A stretch of 64,000 nucleotides of DNA from contig JBAJFE010000042.1 in the NCBI GenBank assembly GCA_037903355.1, positions 1,252,001-1,316,000 on the forward strand. The letters are read 5' to 3'. A program made the position numbers and the translations under genes. The notes under the pieces are model-generated. The model saw nothing but the letters and a program-made list of their open reading frames with translations. It was not told where the DNA came from and ran no database searches. Shown here piece after piece: positions 35,234 to 48,400 of this stretch; the first letter of the stretch is position 1, and the number at the start of each line of letters is the position of its first letter. The DNA is from Trichuris trichiura. Taxonomy: Eukaryota > Nematoda > Enoplea > Trichinellida > Trichuridae.

Positions 35234-38200
35234 CTGAGAAAAAAGAATTTGTTGAAAACAACTCAAATAGTTGGCACCTTTAATGTCTCAGCAAGAAAGA
35301 GCGAATTTAGGAACAATATTGAAAGATTTATTTAAATTTTTCAAAGAGCTGCTTACAGAAGTCAGTCATCGGCGAGGAGAGTTGAATTAAGCGAAGCTGC
35401 TTAATAGCAACGGGAGCAGATGACGAGAAAATTGCGCTACACTGAAAAAAATGCAACGTACCGCGCGTGTAGCAGCTACTGCACTCAATTGGTGAACAAA
35501 TACTGAGCGCCAACGCGGCAATATGTCGAGGTGACGCGTAACAAAATAACAGCGCCCTATTAGGGCTTCGCTATAAATGAAGCAGAATTGAAAACTTACA
35601 CACGGCTGCGCATAGCATCGCGCTATCTTTTAAACACAACTACTATATAAGTTCAAAGTGCAGGAAAATACAGTGGGCATTTTCAATCGAACAACAATTT
35701 TTTTGAAGAGAAGAACAGACAAAAGACTTACTGATCAATTGGTACCAATTCGTACAAAGAGAAAGAGAGCTGAGATTTGTTAAGAGAAAAAATGAACAAC
35801 CACTTTAGGACGTGCAATCAATGCAAGTGTGACTTCTCTAAATGGTGTTTTACTTTTTTTCGCCATTGTTTGGAAACCAGACTGCGACAGACGCGTCAAA
35901 ACGAACACGTCGTCAATTAGATGACTCATCAATTCGTATCCTTCAACCCATTGCCATAGTCATCGCCATTCCCCCCGATCTAAATCAGTTGGCAAAGTTG
36001 CAATGCTCATTTGTTACGCCGACCTAAATGGTATTGCTAGTAAGAAACAGGGATCATCCAAACTATTGCACTTCTGCAGAAGCGTTATTTTACTTGAAGT
36101 GAACCTGCGAATAATTAATTTTTATAATTCCTACTGTCCTTCGCGAGTAACACGAATGAATTGCAGCCACGAAATGAAAGCGTCAAAGTACGCTGCGGAA
36201 ACGAACGAGCCGTTGCGACTTTCAAGCCTAAGACTGGACGAAAGGAAGCTTTCCAAGCAGCAAGACAAATAAATTTTTCAAAATAGGAACTAATCAATAA
36301 ATATTGCCGCCCCACCGTAATTGATCTCCTTCCACACGTTACATGCCCAAATTGCACCAATCAAAGCAGACTGCCAACCTTCTAGCGTACTGCGTACGTT
36401 CGTTGCTCGCGTACTAATTCTATAAGAAAAGAGTTGTCATTGATAGAACCAGACGAATGCGAACCCTTTACAAATGTTTTCAGTTAAGAGTAATTGTTTT
36501 TTTAAAGAACGCCTGACTAGCACGCAACACGCTGTGGCCATTTGCAATGTTAAAAAGTTAAGCGTGTCTACTCAATCATATGTTCTTGAAGAAGCTACTT
36601 AAAGCTTCGCACTGGAAAAAAATTTTTACGAGAACTATACGGGTTGGAGTATACATCAGTTGACTGCAATAATAATGATACTACTAATAATAATAATAAT
36701 AAAGTTGATTCTGTTCAGACAGCAGTTTTCACAAGAAATTTAGAAGAAAACCATGTCAACATGAGGTCAAGAACGTACAGCACGACACGTGTAACTTACT
36801 GGAATGAATAGAAACATTAAATTATATTTAAATTGTGACGAATGTACGCCAACCAAGCTTAAGCCGAAAGTACTCTGCCGCGTTAGAACATTTGACTGTT
36901 TTCTCCTCGCCATTTCCTAAGATGGCAAATGTTTTCTTACAAGTTGACTACTATTCCCCGCAGAGAAGACTATTTTCGGCTTAAGCATAGGAAGCGCACA
37001 AACGTTGTGAGCTACAGGAATTCACAATTTCTTATTGTCTCACCTGCATTCTCTTATCTTACTGTAATTCCTGGGAACATTTCAGCAGGTGCCAAAACTG
37101 TTTTTTGCCTTGAAAGCAGCTCCACGCCTGGCGTAGAATTTAAAAGGTAAGCAATAAGAACATCTTTGCCAAAATGAAGGCGTTCAATAAAGGCCATTTT
37201 CCGGCCAACTTAATCTATTTTTGATTTTAACAATGTTCACCGATAAGAGAAGATAATAGGATGTCTTTTGTTAATGGTGTAACTATTACAGCAACGTTTG
37301 TGCATTTTCCAGTTTATACGAATCGGAATAGCTGGAAAACCGTTAATCCTATCCTACTGTAACTGTTTACCGTATTCGCAGGTACGTACTTGTGCAGTGC
37401 ATAACATGACAAGCATTTTGACGAGAGGAAACTGGCAACGAAGGTTACATGCTTTTTTGCGCTTATAGCTTGTCTAAGGTGATAAATGCGCTTCTGTCAA
37501 CTGCCCAGACAAAAAAGAACTGAAAATAATCCAGCCGCTGCATGAAAACAAATGTTTGCGGCTGGTTAGTACTCGTACCGCGCGGCGAACCAAAGAAGAC
37601 ATAAACGGAGACAAAAAGCTAACGTTGGCCGCACTCTCGTCTGCTAACAGCAAACTAATCCGAATGCCTACCGCCTCACTGTGCGGATGATTTCAAACTT
37701 TAAAATGTTCGAGACAGTTCAATGCTTGGAATTACAGAAAGCATCTCGGAAATCTGGGCGCATTTAAGAAACTTTACAGTTCTTTCCAATTCCTTACAAA
37801 ACGGGTTGGCTCTGCAAGCTGTAAGTCTGTTTTGCAAAACGGTGAATCAACAAACAAGTCATCAATAGAAAGAAGAGCGGATGAAAAAATGAAAAGTTCC
37901 ATGCAACAGACCGAAACGCTAAGAAATATCCTACCCAACCTAGTAGCAACGGAGCAATACAACACATTTGTTGTATTCTATAACTACCGCGTATTCGTTT
38001 TCCTATAAAGTGAATAACAGTTTCAAAATGTTTGAACTTACTGTGAGGACGACTATTGACTGCGTTCATAACGCTTTTGTGTACGCAGCCGACGCAATCG
38101 GCCAAACCTTTGGAAATAGCGACCATTGGCATGCAAACGAATACAAGGTGGACGATTCCAGAGAATGATGAAGCCAAAACGCGGCCAGAGAACTGTAGCA

Positions 38201-39128
38201 GCCCTAAATTGAGCAAAAGAATACTTTAGCAATGGATAACATTGAAAAGCACAACGAAAACGTAACGCAACGGACGAATGAGAAAGATGGAAGGAAGAAA
38301 ATCGTTCTCTCTAGAACGAAAATGAGTGACAGTACAATGAGAAAAATACGATAGTACCCTGAAAATACAACTACGAAACGACAAAAAGCAAATGACTTTC
38401 ACCAACCGGAGTACAATAAACAATACATTACAGACTTAAGGCAGAAGTTAGCAGGTACGTGCATTACCCATTTGAGCGATGAAATGGCAGGGAACACTAA
38501 GGATTTGCAGTGCAATGTTTGTTTACAAGAAGCACCTCCTTTGCCGCACTGTGCAGCGAGCGACTAGTCAATAACGGCTGAACGCAGAAGGGCGAAACTG
38601 GTATTGATCCGCTGCAAATTCGTATTACCATGTGATCATGGTACCTGACAATCATATAATTTAATCCTGAGGGGTTTCAACTTGGTTAGACTTCATTAGT
38701 CCTTTGATTTTGTACGCTAATTTTCTTTTCAGCAAATTTGTTCAAATTTTACTATTGGGTTTGTTGTTACGCTTTGCTTTATTTTAGTTTCCTTACGCCG
38801 CTTGAATCATCAAGCTCTCCAGGCGGCTATTTTGAAGGCCGCCCAATGATTTGGCAAAACTAAAGCTCATGAACCAACTAAGTGTATCTCCGCTGCATAA
38901 TTGCGATTAAACAGATGTTGTAATTTTGCTTCACCACTTTGTTCGAATGAATTGCAGTTAGAGCTGACCAAGCGCTCACTATCATCAATGCAAAGTTATA
39001 TTTTAATATCAGTGGTCAAAAACGCTTTGAACAGAAAAGAGAATGCAATTATAGTCATCCGTTAGGCAAGATAACACGAGGACGCATCGCGTTCGCCAAA
39101 CGGCCGCCACCGATCTTCGGCAGCATAC
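35234..39128. other. Gene-poor stretch between reticulon and SEC61-gamma
   Basis: May hold further 5' exons of reticulon: a 36-nt segment around 35725-35785, minus, is flanked by acceptor- and donor-like signals but does not phase to the next exon. A minus-strand frame at 37794-38216 encodes hydrophobic segments (IVHLVFVCMPMVAI, FFHPLFFLLMTCLLI) and can be spliced across a 39-bp gtaagt...tatag intron. It is unrecognised and not confident enough to call. The rest is AT-rich with no clear features. Confidence 0.35.
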
Positions 39129-39531
39129 TCAAGCGCCAACAATGATATTGTTAATGGGAATATGGATCAGTTTCACAAAGAAACCAATGAATCCCATGAT
39201 AGCGAAACCAACTGCCGTTGCCAAAGCAATCTTTTGATATTCTAAAATGCAGCAGTTTAAAGATCTAAAATGCATTAAGAAAAAAGGCTCAGTTTCCGGT
39301 AACGATAAGGGACGTTTACACACGCGAACAGCCTAGATTTAAAACTAAGTGCCATGTGCAAAAAAGCTTTCGAGACAGCTGACTGCGGCAGATTTACCAA
39401 AGCAGGAAGAAACGCAAAACCAAAAGGAAATTCCAACCTTTTCTATCCGGCTTAGTGCAACGCTTGACAAGTCGAAAGGAATCTTTCAAAAACTGACGAC
39501 CAGGATTAACTATTGCAACAACTTGATCCAT
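39129..39531 (-). CDS. SEC61G: Protein translocon subunit SEC61-gamma
   Basis: A tail-anchored subunit of the ER protein-conducting channel. Two exons, 39531-39438 and 39241-39129, encode 68 aa, the same length as the human protein. It starts [20 protein letters not shown], continues [20 protein letters not shown], then the single membrane segment [20 protein letters not shown] and the nearly invariant end INNIIVGA. The C-terminal half is almost identical to vertebrate SEC61G. The intron is 196 bp with standard GT-AG ends and the phase closes exactly. Confidence 0.98.
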
Positions 39532-42500
39532 TGAACAAATCCAAAATTCGACTTTTCGAGACAAGTCGACAAACTTTGACTATAAGCCACGCACTAAATT
39601 CTACAGTAATGAATAAGCGCAAGTTACAACCGAAGTAATCAAAGGCAGAAGACTTGGTTTTAAAACTGCTTGCTAACTAAGGCTTGAAAACGATTAAAAA
39701 GCTAACATTGCAACGACATGATTTTCAAAAAGCAATTTAAACTTAAATCTTCCATCTTAGCCGCCGCGTCACTGCCATACTGTAATGCCCTGTACTTTTG
39801 AACGTTCCATTCCGCCCTTGCCTCAACTTTAATTTTGGCATGCGTTCACGGAATGGCAGAAAAAGATGGCCGGCGTGCTCGTCAACAAAGGAGAGATAAA
39901 ATAGACCGAATACTTCCTTAAAAGGAACCAGGATTTTTAAAATGCCGTTGCGGCTAAAAGACAGGTTACTTAATCCAACAGATCTGATGTAACCAAAGTA
40001 AAATGTAACGTAAATAGTTCTCACAAATTTAGGATAGTTTGACATTTTATAGAATGCTGTATTCTTGCTGTATAGTCAACAAATGGATATTTAATCTTAA
40101 GTTAAAATCTTATGGTGCGCAAAACCTTTACTTAGATTTTGTTTATTTGAATTAGATCGAACCGTCTAGACCAGCTGGAGTCCAATAATTTCATTTTCAA
40201 ATACAGGAATGGCATTTTGTTTCATTCTTCCGTTTACATAACATTTCTTTGTGTTTTCTGCACAGCATGAGTTGAAACACCCGTTTATCAACGTTTCTTC
40301 ATGATGCTAGAAGCAGGATAGCTCGTCGAATTAATATTTGCCTGTTTTCTCTTAAAATAAGCCATATCAATAAGCGTGACTCTAGAAAAAGAACCATCAA
40401 TACTTCTGTTTTCATTCTTGAAATTTTGTATGCTTTTATAAATTTCTTTATAGGATATTTTTGTTTTTCACTCTCATAGGATATCATGAAAAATTTTACA
40501 GCGTAAGAAACCCAAACTTCTTGCCCAACTTCCCCCATCAAACTCTCTGTCCTTCTGCCCCGCCCTGATGGAATAACGTGTGAAGCAGCACAACTATTGC
40601 ATCAAATGGTGAGATGAGTGCTGCTTGAGCTAAAACGCAGATCAGACAGTAAGAAGATTTTTTTGCCTCAAAAGATTATGGAACAATGAATAGTAATCGA
40701 TATTTCAAATTTCGATGCAAGAAATCGTGCTAGTTAACTTTGCTGACCACTGAGCAATCATTTTTCTTGTTACAAAGTAGAGAACGTTTCATGTAGCAGA
40801 GCGTTCATACGTGCATTGAACGACTTGCTACTTTTTGTTCACTCAGAAATTTTGTCCCTTTTTTCCTTAACCAATTAAAATGTTCATTTTTCAAATACAA
40901 TTGATTTCGTAACGGTTGCTTAAGCTTTCCATTTACTTTTAAGGAAGCAAAACATTAATGGAAAGCTCAGACTTTAAGAACAAAGCCATCTATAGGGACA
41001 GCCGTCGTTTTTTGGGCTTACTTGTTAAAATTTATTTGCAAAATCGCATAACCGTTTTGTTTACCTTAGTAAATGTATAATTCCCTTGTTCTAAAGCTGG
41101 CATAATAGAAACCTGAAAATCATTTTGTATCATTCAAAATTTGAATGTCCAAAAACGATTTTCAGGTTCTACTACAAAAGAGCATCTATCGGCTCTGCTC
41201 AGATCGATTTGCATACATAATTTCCCGCCTTAGCGTTGCCATTAACCCCAAATCTAGTAATGCGAAAGCTAAGAACGCAACTTTTAAAAATTCAAATACG
41301 GATTCAACCAATCGCTTCATCTAATTTTTGTCAGTCAAAAGCTTGTCGGACATTGAAAAAAAATTGTCCTTGTAAGTGTAACACAGTCAACAGCGCTACA
41401 GTCGCTGTACCATTTTTGAAATGATAAATAACACGTCAGTGTTCAACAGTTCGTTATATTACAAAATGACTCATTTTTATTCCGGTTGCCATAATTGGTT
41501 TTTCGATAACATTTTGCGTTGAAGATACGCAAGCATAGGCGATTTGCGTCATTAGTAACACAGAGTCAGTATGCCGCGCCCACTGGTCTTCTTAGCATAG
41601 GAATACATATTCTTTTCTTTCAGGAGACCCTCAAGCGGATACCTACGAAAGGTAGGACTTCGTCGGAAAGCAACTTACTCTAACGTCCTTTACAAGTTTC
41701 AAGGATAGACCGCTCAACATTGCACGCGCCATCGGACACGTGATTTCAACCTGGTTTCGACACGTTTTTCAATCGTTCACGCTTTGCAGTAGTGCACATT
41801 GAAAAAGAAGAAATTTACAATAAGATTTAGTCATCTTAAGTCGACTCGGTCAACACCAAACAGCATTATCAGAGCTTGTGACGGAGCGCTTCTCCATTTT
41901 GTCCAGCATACATAGACGCATGTACGTATCTGACCGTGGGAACGGATGGACCCTATTTGGGCGACCTGGCAGTGCCCTCTCTTTGCACTCCGCAATATCG
42001 GCACTTTGGACAGGAAAAGTTACGCGGACGAATCGAGTAATCATGTTTAGCTGCCTTGCTGCTGTTAGTTGAGAAGAAAGTTTCATGTTCAGTGAGTGAA
42101 CCATCGGAATTCAGTCTTCTCACACGTCGTACGTCACCGAAGAGGAGGCACCATTTGGTCGCAGGTGGAAGAAAATCATCAAGAGCGAATTGCTATTTTC
42201 GCTCCTGTCCTCTTGGACGACTGGTGCCAGCTTAGGCGCGAACCGCGCTGCTAATGCTCTTTTCTTAATGGAAGCTTCAAACGCTTTTCACTCATAATGG
42301 CCTCTAGCAATGTCTGCTCACTGACACATGTTTACATTGATGTCAGCTGGCCAATTGTTCCGGCAGTTCAAAAGGTCAGACGGCGACCATGTGTCGCTAT
42401 ACTGGTGGCAGTGTCTTTTCAATACGGCAGCCTGGGGAGATTTGCTTAAAAGCCATTGGCTGAACCCATTTTTCCACAGTTCATCTGCCCTTGGGTCTCT

Positions 42501-42591
42501 CCTCATTGTAACGGTGCCTTACTGTTAATAACTTGCTCCCAGGTTGCGATGCCGATCAACGAGTGCGTATAGATGCCGCTAAGCTCAAGTC
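39532..42591. other. Intergenic region between SEC61-gamma and the TOX-like gene
   Basis: A 100-codon minus-strand frame at 39743-40045 starts with ATG (MSNYPKFVRTIYVTFYFGY) but shows no domain and is not called. A long foldback hairpin is at 41102-41175. The 500 bp before 42592 is presumably the TOX-like promoter. Confidence 0.4.
41102..41175. repeat. Long imperfect hairpin, precursor-microRNA-like
   Basis: Two arms of about 36 nt fold together almost to the tip. The paired blocks are CCTGAAAATC with GATTTTCAGG, and nearer the loop CATTCAAA with TTTGAATG. There are a few bulges and mismatches, and the loop is one or a few bases. Either strand could fold. It lies in AT-rich intergenic DNA. 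Confidence 0.8.
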
Positions 42592-43425
42592 ATGAATTAC
42601 TCCGGATATTCGTCGTCGCCTTCGGCATATCCCAACTATTCGGAACAACTGGATGCCAACGTTTCAGTGCCTAGCAATGTTCACGGGCATTCGTACACAC
42701 CAATCGTTGGATATCCATCGCAGGAATCACCACCCAAGCAGATGTACAATTATACCACGGTGCAGCAGCAGCAGCAGCCGGCCGCATTCTATAGCCAACC
42801 CGAGTATGGTTGCTATCCAAACGCGAGCCCAATGCCGATCGGTTCTGTTAACCCATACGGTGGTGGCGGTTCGGTACCTTACTACTATTGTGGTGGTCAG
42901 TCGACTGTCGCCTCAGGGACCTCTTTGGACGACGAAGCTCATTTGGACTCGTCGGAAACGTCTGCCGACGCGGGCAAGGTGACTCGCCAGAGAACGCCTC
43001 GCAAGCGTCAGCGCCTCAGGAAGGATCCAAACGAGCCCCAAAAGCCGGTGTCCGCCTACGCACTATTCTTCCGCGACACGCAAGCGGCCATTAAAGGTCA
43101 GAATCCGAACGCCAGCTTTGGCGAGGTGTCCAAAATTGTAGCGGCCATGTGGGATGGTCTCGATTCGGAAGCGAAAAATTGCTACAAGCAACGTACCGAG
43201 TTAGCCAAGAAGGACTACCTGAAGCAACGCGCCGCCTATAGAGCCACCCATCTTTCAGGTTCCTGTCAAACAAGTGACGACGTTGCTTCGATATCGTCCT
43301 CCTACTCTTTGGATCGTTACGTTGACTACGTACCTCAGGGGATGCTGCCACCGTCGCAGGAGACAGACAGTGGGACGTTCGGTGGATTTTTTGCCGATCG
43401 TTGCGATCCCTCCGGCAGCATTTAG
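42592..43425 (+). CDS. TOX: TOX-family HMG-box DNA-binding protein
   Basis: A single-exon frame encodes 277 aa. The N-terminal half is low complexity: Tyr/Ser/Pro-rich with a glutamine run (QQQQQ near residue 60) and a glycine run, as in transactivation regions. A basic segment ([14 protein letters not shown]) leads to the HMG box: [74 protein letters not shown]. This is nearly identical to vertebrate TOX1-4 rather than SOX or HMGB boxes. TOX proteins bind DNA structure and regulate transcription in differentiation. The start is the first ATG in frame. Vertebrate TOX genes have many introns, so an intronless copy is unusual; retrogene origin or intron loss is possible, and upstream non-coding exons cannot be excluded. 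Confidence 0.92.
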   Translation: MNYSGYSSSPSAYPNYSEQLDANVSVPSNVHGHSYTPIVGYPSQESPPKQMYNYTTVQQQQQPAAFYSQPEYGCYPNASPMPIGSVNPYGGGGSVPYYYCGGQSTVASGTSLDDEAHLDSSETSADAGKVTRQRTPRKRQRLRKDPNEPQKPVSAYALFFRDTQAAIKGQNPNASFGEVSKIVAAMWDGLDSEAKNCYKQRTELAKKDYLKQRAAYRATHLSGSCQTSDDVASISSSYSLDRYVDYVPQGMLPPSQETDSGTFGGFFADRCDPSGSI

Positions 43426-44502
43426 TCCTTTGACCGTTTGGTGCAAAGCTCCGGTTGCCATAGGAGCAACTGCGTCGCCTTACAACAGGTGTATGTGCCG
43501 CGATTGCTTCGTTAGTTTGTTGCAATGTTTTCCTTCATCGTACATAGTAAATTGTCTGCGAACAGTGCATTTGTATGGGCGCCCGTCGAGTGTACGTGAG
43601 CATCGGAAAAGCGGAAGAGACCGAAGGACGGAACGACGACCTCGCCTATGGAAGTAGACCGCATCCAAAGAAGGTCGCTGTTCTGTTCCATTTGTTCCTG
43701 GCCATCTGATCTGCAGATGGTGGGGTGCGCAAAGGCCATTGAACCTGGAATATTCTCTCGAGGGTTCCTGTCAACAGATGCTCAGCACCAATGGCGCATC
43801 TTTTTCTAGCCCGCGGCGTAGCTACCACCGGATGTGACCTTCTTTCTTCTTCCTCCAAAATACAGGAAGCAATTAAACATACTTTGCGTCATGCGTAAGA
43901 AAACTGGCTGCATGCCTACTTTCTTTTTCCCAAAAAAAGATACAATAAAAAGTCCATCCCGGCTGACATACCGTATCTACGCTCAATCTAGAGTTCAAAT
44001 TACGCTTGCCGATGGCGACGCGGCAGTTTTATGCAAATTTTCCAAGTTTGAATTTTCAAACCGGACGTTTATTTGCATACGACGTCAGCCAGCCAACCAA
44101 CGAAGCGTGATGTACAGCCTACGGGTCGACGCTATGCAAATTTTTTGCCAAATTCAAATAAAGACGCGATACTTTACGCGCAGCGTCTAACTTTTGTTGC
44201 TCAACTTTTTCGTCTCTTCGACGGACACCCTTTAAGAGCGCAAACTTGTCTTATCAGCAGCAGTACAATCATCGCTGTCAACTTTTCTGTTTCCAAGTTA
44301 AACATAGAAAAGTGTTTAGCTGGCGTCTATTTGAACAGCGCGTCGTCATGTCGTCGACATTCGATAACAACTATACGCGAAGAGCAGCGAAGCTTCAAAT
44401 TCAATGTTGCGCAGTGAAACTAATTGGTTACCGTCGATCATAATTATTTATCGAAACAGTCATTCTCTTAAAGCGTGGTCATTCAGTAAAGATCAAACAG
44501 AA

Positions 44503-44521
44503 AGAGAGAGAGAGAGAGAGA
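44503..44521. repeat. (AG)n microsatellite
   Basis: Nineteen bases of uninterrupted AG dinucleotide, about 1 kb downstream of the TOX-like stop. Confidence 0.95.
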
Positions 44522-45395
44522 TTGGTCGTCGTTGTTGTTGTTGCACACGCGCGGCGGATGGGCACGGAAGCTGCGCTGTTTTCACGGCAGTTTCTTTTGC
44601 CGTAAGTTGGCTTCAGTTTAGCTGCCCCACCCAAACAGAGCAATAGGTAAGAAAAGAATTTAAAATTTTTTTAAAAAATAGCCGCCACGATCATTCATTC
44701 TGCAATAGAAGTGTTGGCGTCGCCCGTCCGTGAGAACATCGTTGCAGGAAGCAGAAGAAGCATGTCGACAGCTGCAATTGCTTGACTGATGGAACAGGCG
44801 ATCCGGATACCGCCTAGTTAGTGACCAATTGGCCGACAGCCGCAAAACCAGAAGCTCGTAGAAGCGCTTTGAGAATTAAGAAAAACAGCAGGCGACCAGA
44901 CAGTGATTGAACGACGCCAAGCAGACACACAAAGATTAAACAGGCTGGTCGAGGCAGACAGACAGATGGGCGATAAGAGGGGGCAAAGAAGCGCACATTT
45001 GGTCGTCGTCATCGTCGTCGTCGTCTTCGGTCGTTCGATGCGAACGGTTATCACGCAGCGGTGCGGCTACAACTCTTAGCGTGCTTACACTTCCAAAGAG
45101 CAGACAACTTTATGCCGTTGTCCAACGCGTGCTGGTTATTGCCATTGTCCAAGCGCGCACGTTTCCTAATGGAGTTTGACCTCCGGTTCGCAGGCACAGG
45201 TGAAACGTGGCTAACCGTTGTTCGCTAGCTGAAAATGTTCGCTTCCCATTCGTCCCTGCGAACCGACCCTTTGACCTTTACTTACGTCATCGACCCGTTT
45301 GGCCCACTTCGGAGCCCACGTCCGTCCAAACGGACCTTTCGCTAGTCAGTGCTGGCTTGAACGAGAACTCGGAAGGTTGCTCACAAGACAGACAG

Positions 45396-45416
45396 CTCTC
45401 TCTCTCTCTCTCTCTC
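45396..45416. repeat. (CT)n microsatellite
   Basis: Twenty-one bases of uninterrupted CT dinucleotide. Confidence 0.95.
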
Positions 45417-48400
45417 ACTCTATCTCTGTAGGCGTGTGTGCCTGTGCGATGATGACGCTGCTTCAGTAAGGCAAGAAACCTTGAAAAGACCAGATTCAAA
45501 CCGTGTGACCTTCAAGCGTACATTGTCGACATGCGATCCCGTCGATTAACGGCAGTGGCACAAATTTGTTAAGCGTACAGTTGTTCCACTTGCTCGACAA
45601 ATGGTGAGTATAAAGAACGGTTTCGACGGCCTTGTACCTCAGACGACGACAATCGACGTGTGCTCTCTCGCTCTTCCGACTCTACGTCTCACCTGTGGTC
45701 AAGATATAAAAGTGCATAAAGAAAACAGTGGCAATCGGCATGTTAGCCAAAGTATGTACTTCAAAATCGGATGATTGTGGGTCCAGTCCATGTAGACTTT
45801 GTTTCATGACTAGATCCACACTCATCCGGCCGTGAAGCCAAGTCAACGACGCGACAGTCTCTTATGGTTGCACGTATTCTACTGATTCGTGCCGGTGTAC
45901 CGTGAATGTACGCTCGGTCGATGTGTTATTCAATCATCACCGGGTTTACATTCATCAAACAACGCGCACAACGATTCTACAAATCCCGCCGGCAGAAAAA
46001 TCCACATTCGCTTCCGGCTTTGCTCAAGTCGACCTATTTTCCTACTACGAATGGACGAAACGTTTGGTTATCCTTTGTCGCCCTGTTGTGCGTCCTGTCA
46101 ATAAACTGCTTTGCTTGCTCGTTCGCCAACGGCATTTTTGGTTTGTCATCGACGACAGTACACACGCTTTGTATGCTCAATGGAAAATGAACTATGCAGC
46201 CAATTACTCAATTAGCTAACCGTATCAGAGCTCTCCTGTCATCCCGTTGAAGCCATGACTTCAGTGAGATATGAAACAGTTTATGAATAATCGATTAATC
46301 TGAACGAAGTCTACGAAATTGATTCGTCGTCAGTTGAAGCGGCGGCGATCAGGTGCCTTCTTTCGAAGCTATTTCATAAAAAAAGTTCAATTCGAAAATG
46401 TGATTCAAGTAGGAGCTGCCGGTCGCGGCCTCGTCAGCGAACGTTTTTCAAATGGGAAAAGTGATAAAAAAAGAAAAGGAAAGCAAAACTGGAACTAAAT
46501 ATGTTGGCCGTATTGGCGGCATCAGGCTTGTCGAACGCTGGAAAAATGTAAGAAACCGTTAGCCGCCGTAATTGATGATCACTCCACCCAAAAAATAAAA
46601 AGAAAAGGCCTTTTGGGCGTCACTTGCCTAATTAAGCAATGATCGGCTGACCTTCCGCTGGATGGACACAGAAAGAAAGTTATAAAGTTGTCATCAAGTA
46701 CAGTACTTTTTTCTCCTTATTATATAAGCAAAATTTTAAATACGTACAACTGTAGCATTAAGAGAAAGCAGGTTCCACTTAAATAGTTTCTGCTTTGTCT
46801 GCTGCTTTTGGTCATAAGCTTATATCGTATTGTAACTAGTTTACATTTCAATCAGATTTTTCGGCAGGGGATTGTTCTCTTTTAACAAAACTGCCATCGC
46901 AGTACTTAAGAATGTCGGTTAGCTTACGTTTATTAAAAGGTCGACTTGAACAAGTCAGCATTTCGGTATATATTGACGCGTTATGACATTTTTGCTGTAC
47001 GTAGTGTAACCTTGTTGGCGTGAAAAAGTATGAGCGCACAGACAAATCGATATTCATTGTAGGATGAGAGTTCTTTTTTTAAAAAAAAGTACGATATCTT
47101 GGCGACTTTTAACTTCGAATCGTGAGTGCCGCGTCTGCGCATGACTAATAAGGGCGACGAACACCGGTGAGCAAACAACTAACGCAAACGCATCTTGTTG
47201 GCTTTTGAATAAATTAACAAGGACGAGCGCATGCAGACAGGTTGAGTCGAGTGCAGACGCGGAAAAAATACATTTCTTACACTCAATATTTGCAATTTAA
47301 TTAGGCAAACATTCGGATAAGCAGCGGATAGGAAGTGCTATTATGACTGCCCTGAAAAGTGAGCGCATATTTTCCATACCATTGCCGCCACGTCATTTTA
47401 CCGTCCGAGTGTCGCAGCCCTCACGGAAAATTCCTTGAAGTACGGCGGCACACACCTGCTTCTACTAATACTAAGTGTTCAATCATCCATGTTGTATCAC
47501 TTCGTTGGAAATGGAGCAAAGTAAATCGCCGAATTAAACTACTTCGCACCTACCTTCATATAGAGACGTAACAATTCAACCTCATTGACAGACTGATTAA
47601 GGTATTCACATGATAATGCTGCATAGAATTAGTAATATCTACAACACTATCGCTGCTTCGACCACATATTGTAGTAGAATTACATATGGAAATAAAAACA
47701 TAAGCTCAGCATCAAAATTAGCGTTCATGTTATTTCAGTTAGCTGAATCAGCGTTTTTTCCTTATATTGAGGCTGGGAGAGATATCCCGAATGACAATTA
47801 TTGCTTGAAACTGCTGAAAATGTGCCCATCAAAAAACCTGTTTTCACACTGAAGGGTTTTGTAAAGAATAAATCAGCACGATCACCTCTATGGACCAACG
47901 CAACAACGGTATCATTTTCTAAAAAATGCAAATAAATCGAAAGGTACCATCGTCAGCGAAGCAAAAGCATAATATCAACATATTGGAGAAACAAGCAGAA
48001 TTAGCGAAAGAAAGTGCAAGCATTCGGTATTGAAGGAAGCAACAACGTTCGGTTAAGCAACAATGTTGTTATTACCATAAAAGTCTTTTTTTCTTAATTT
48101 TAAAATGGAAGGATGCGTCTACCAGAAAAGTGCAGTGATCTAGAATAAGTCTACCTCGCGTGGAAGGTTGGGAATTAAATTGCACGCTTACCGTAGTCAA
48201 TTAAGTGATTATGCAAATTTCGAAAATTTAAAAAACATCACCGAAAAAAACACAAAAAATGCCAACTGTCCAAAGTGGCAAAACGGATATTTTACTCTTA
48301 ATTTTATAAATCTCTTTTTGGAAAACCACTTAGCAACAATTCAACTGCAGTATAAACATATTCGAGCTCCTACTAGACTATACAACTGATGGTAGTGAAC

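Noticed and set aside
37794..38216. Possible small multi-pass membrane protein on the minus strand
   Set aside because: A 39-bp intron can be drawn, but two reading frames compete after it and the hydrophobicity may come from T-rich DNA. Mentioned only in the region note.
46501..46547. Signal-peptide-like first exon (MLAVLAASGLSNAGK)
   Set aside because: A good ATG and donor, but no partner exon in matching phase was found downstream.
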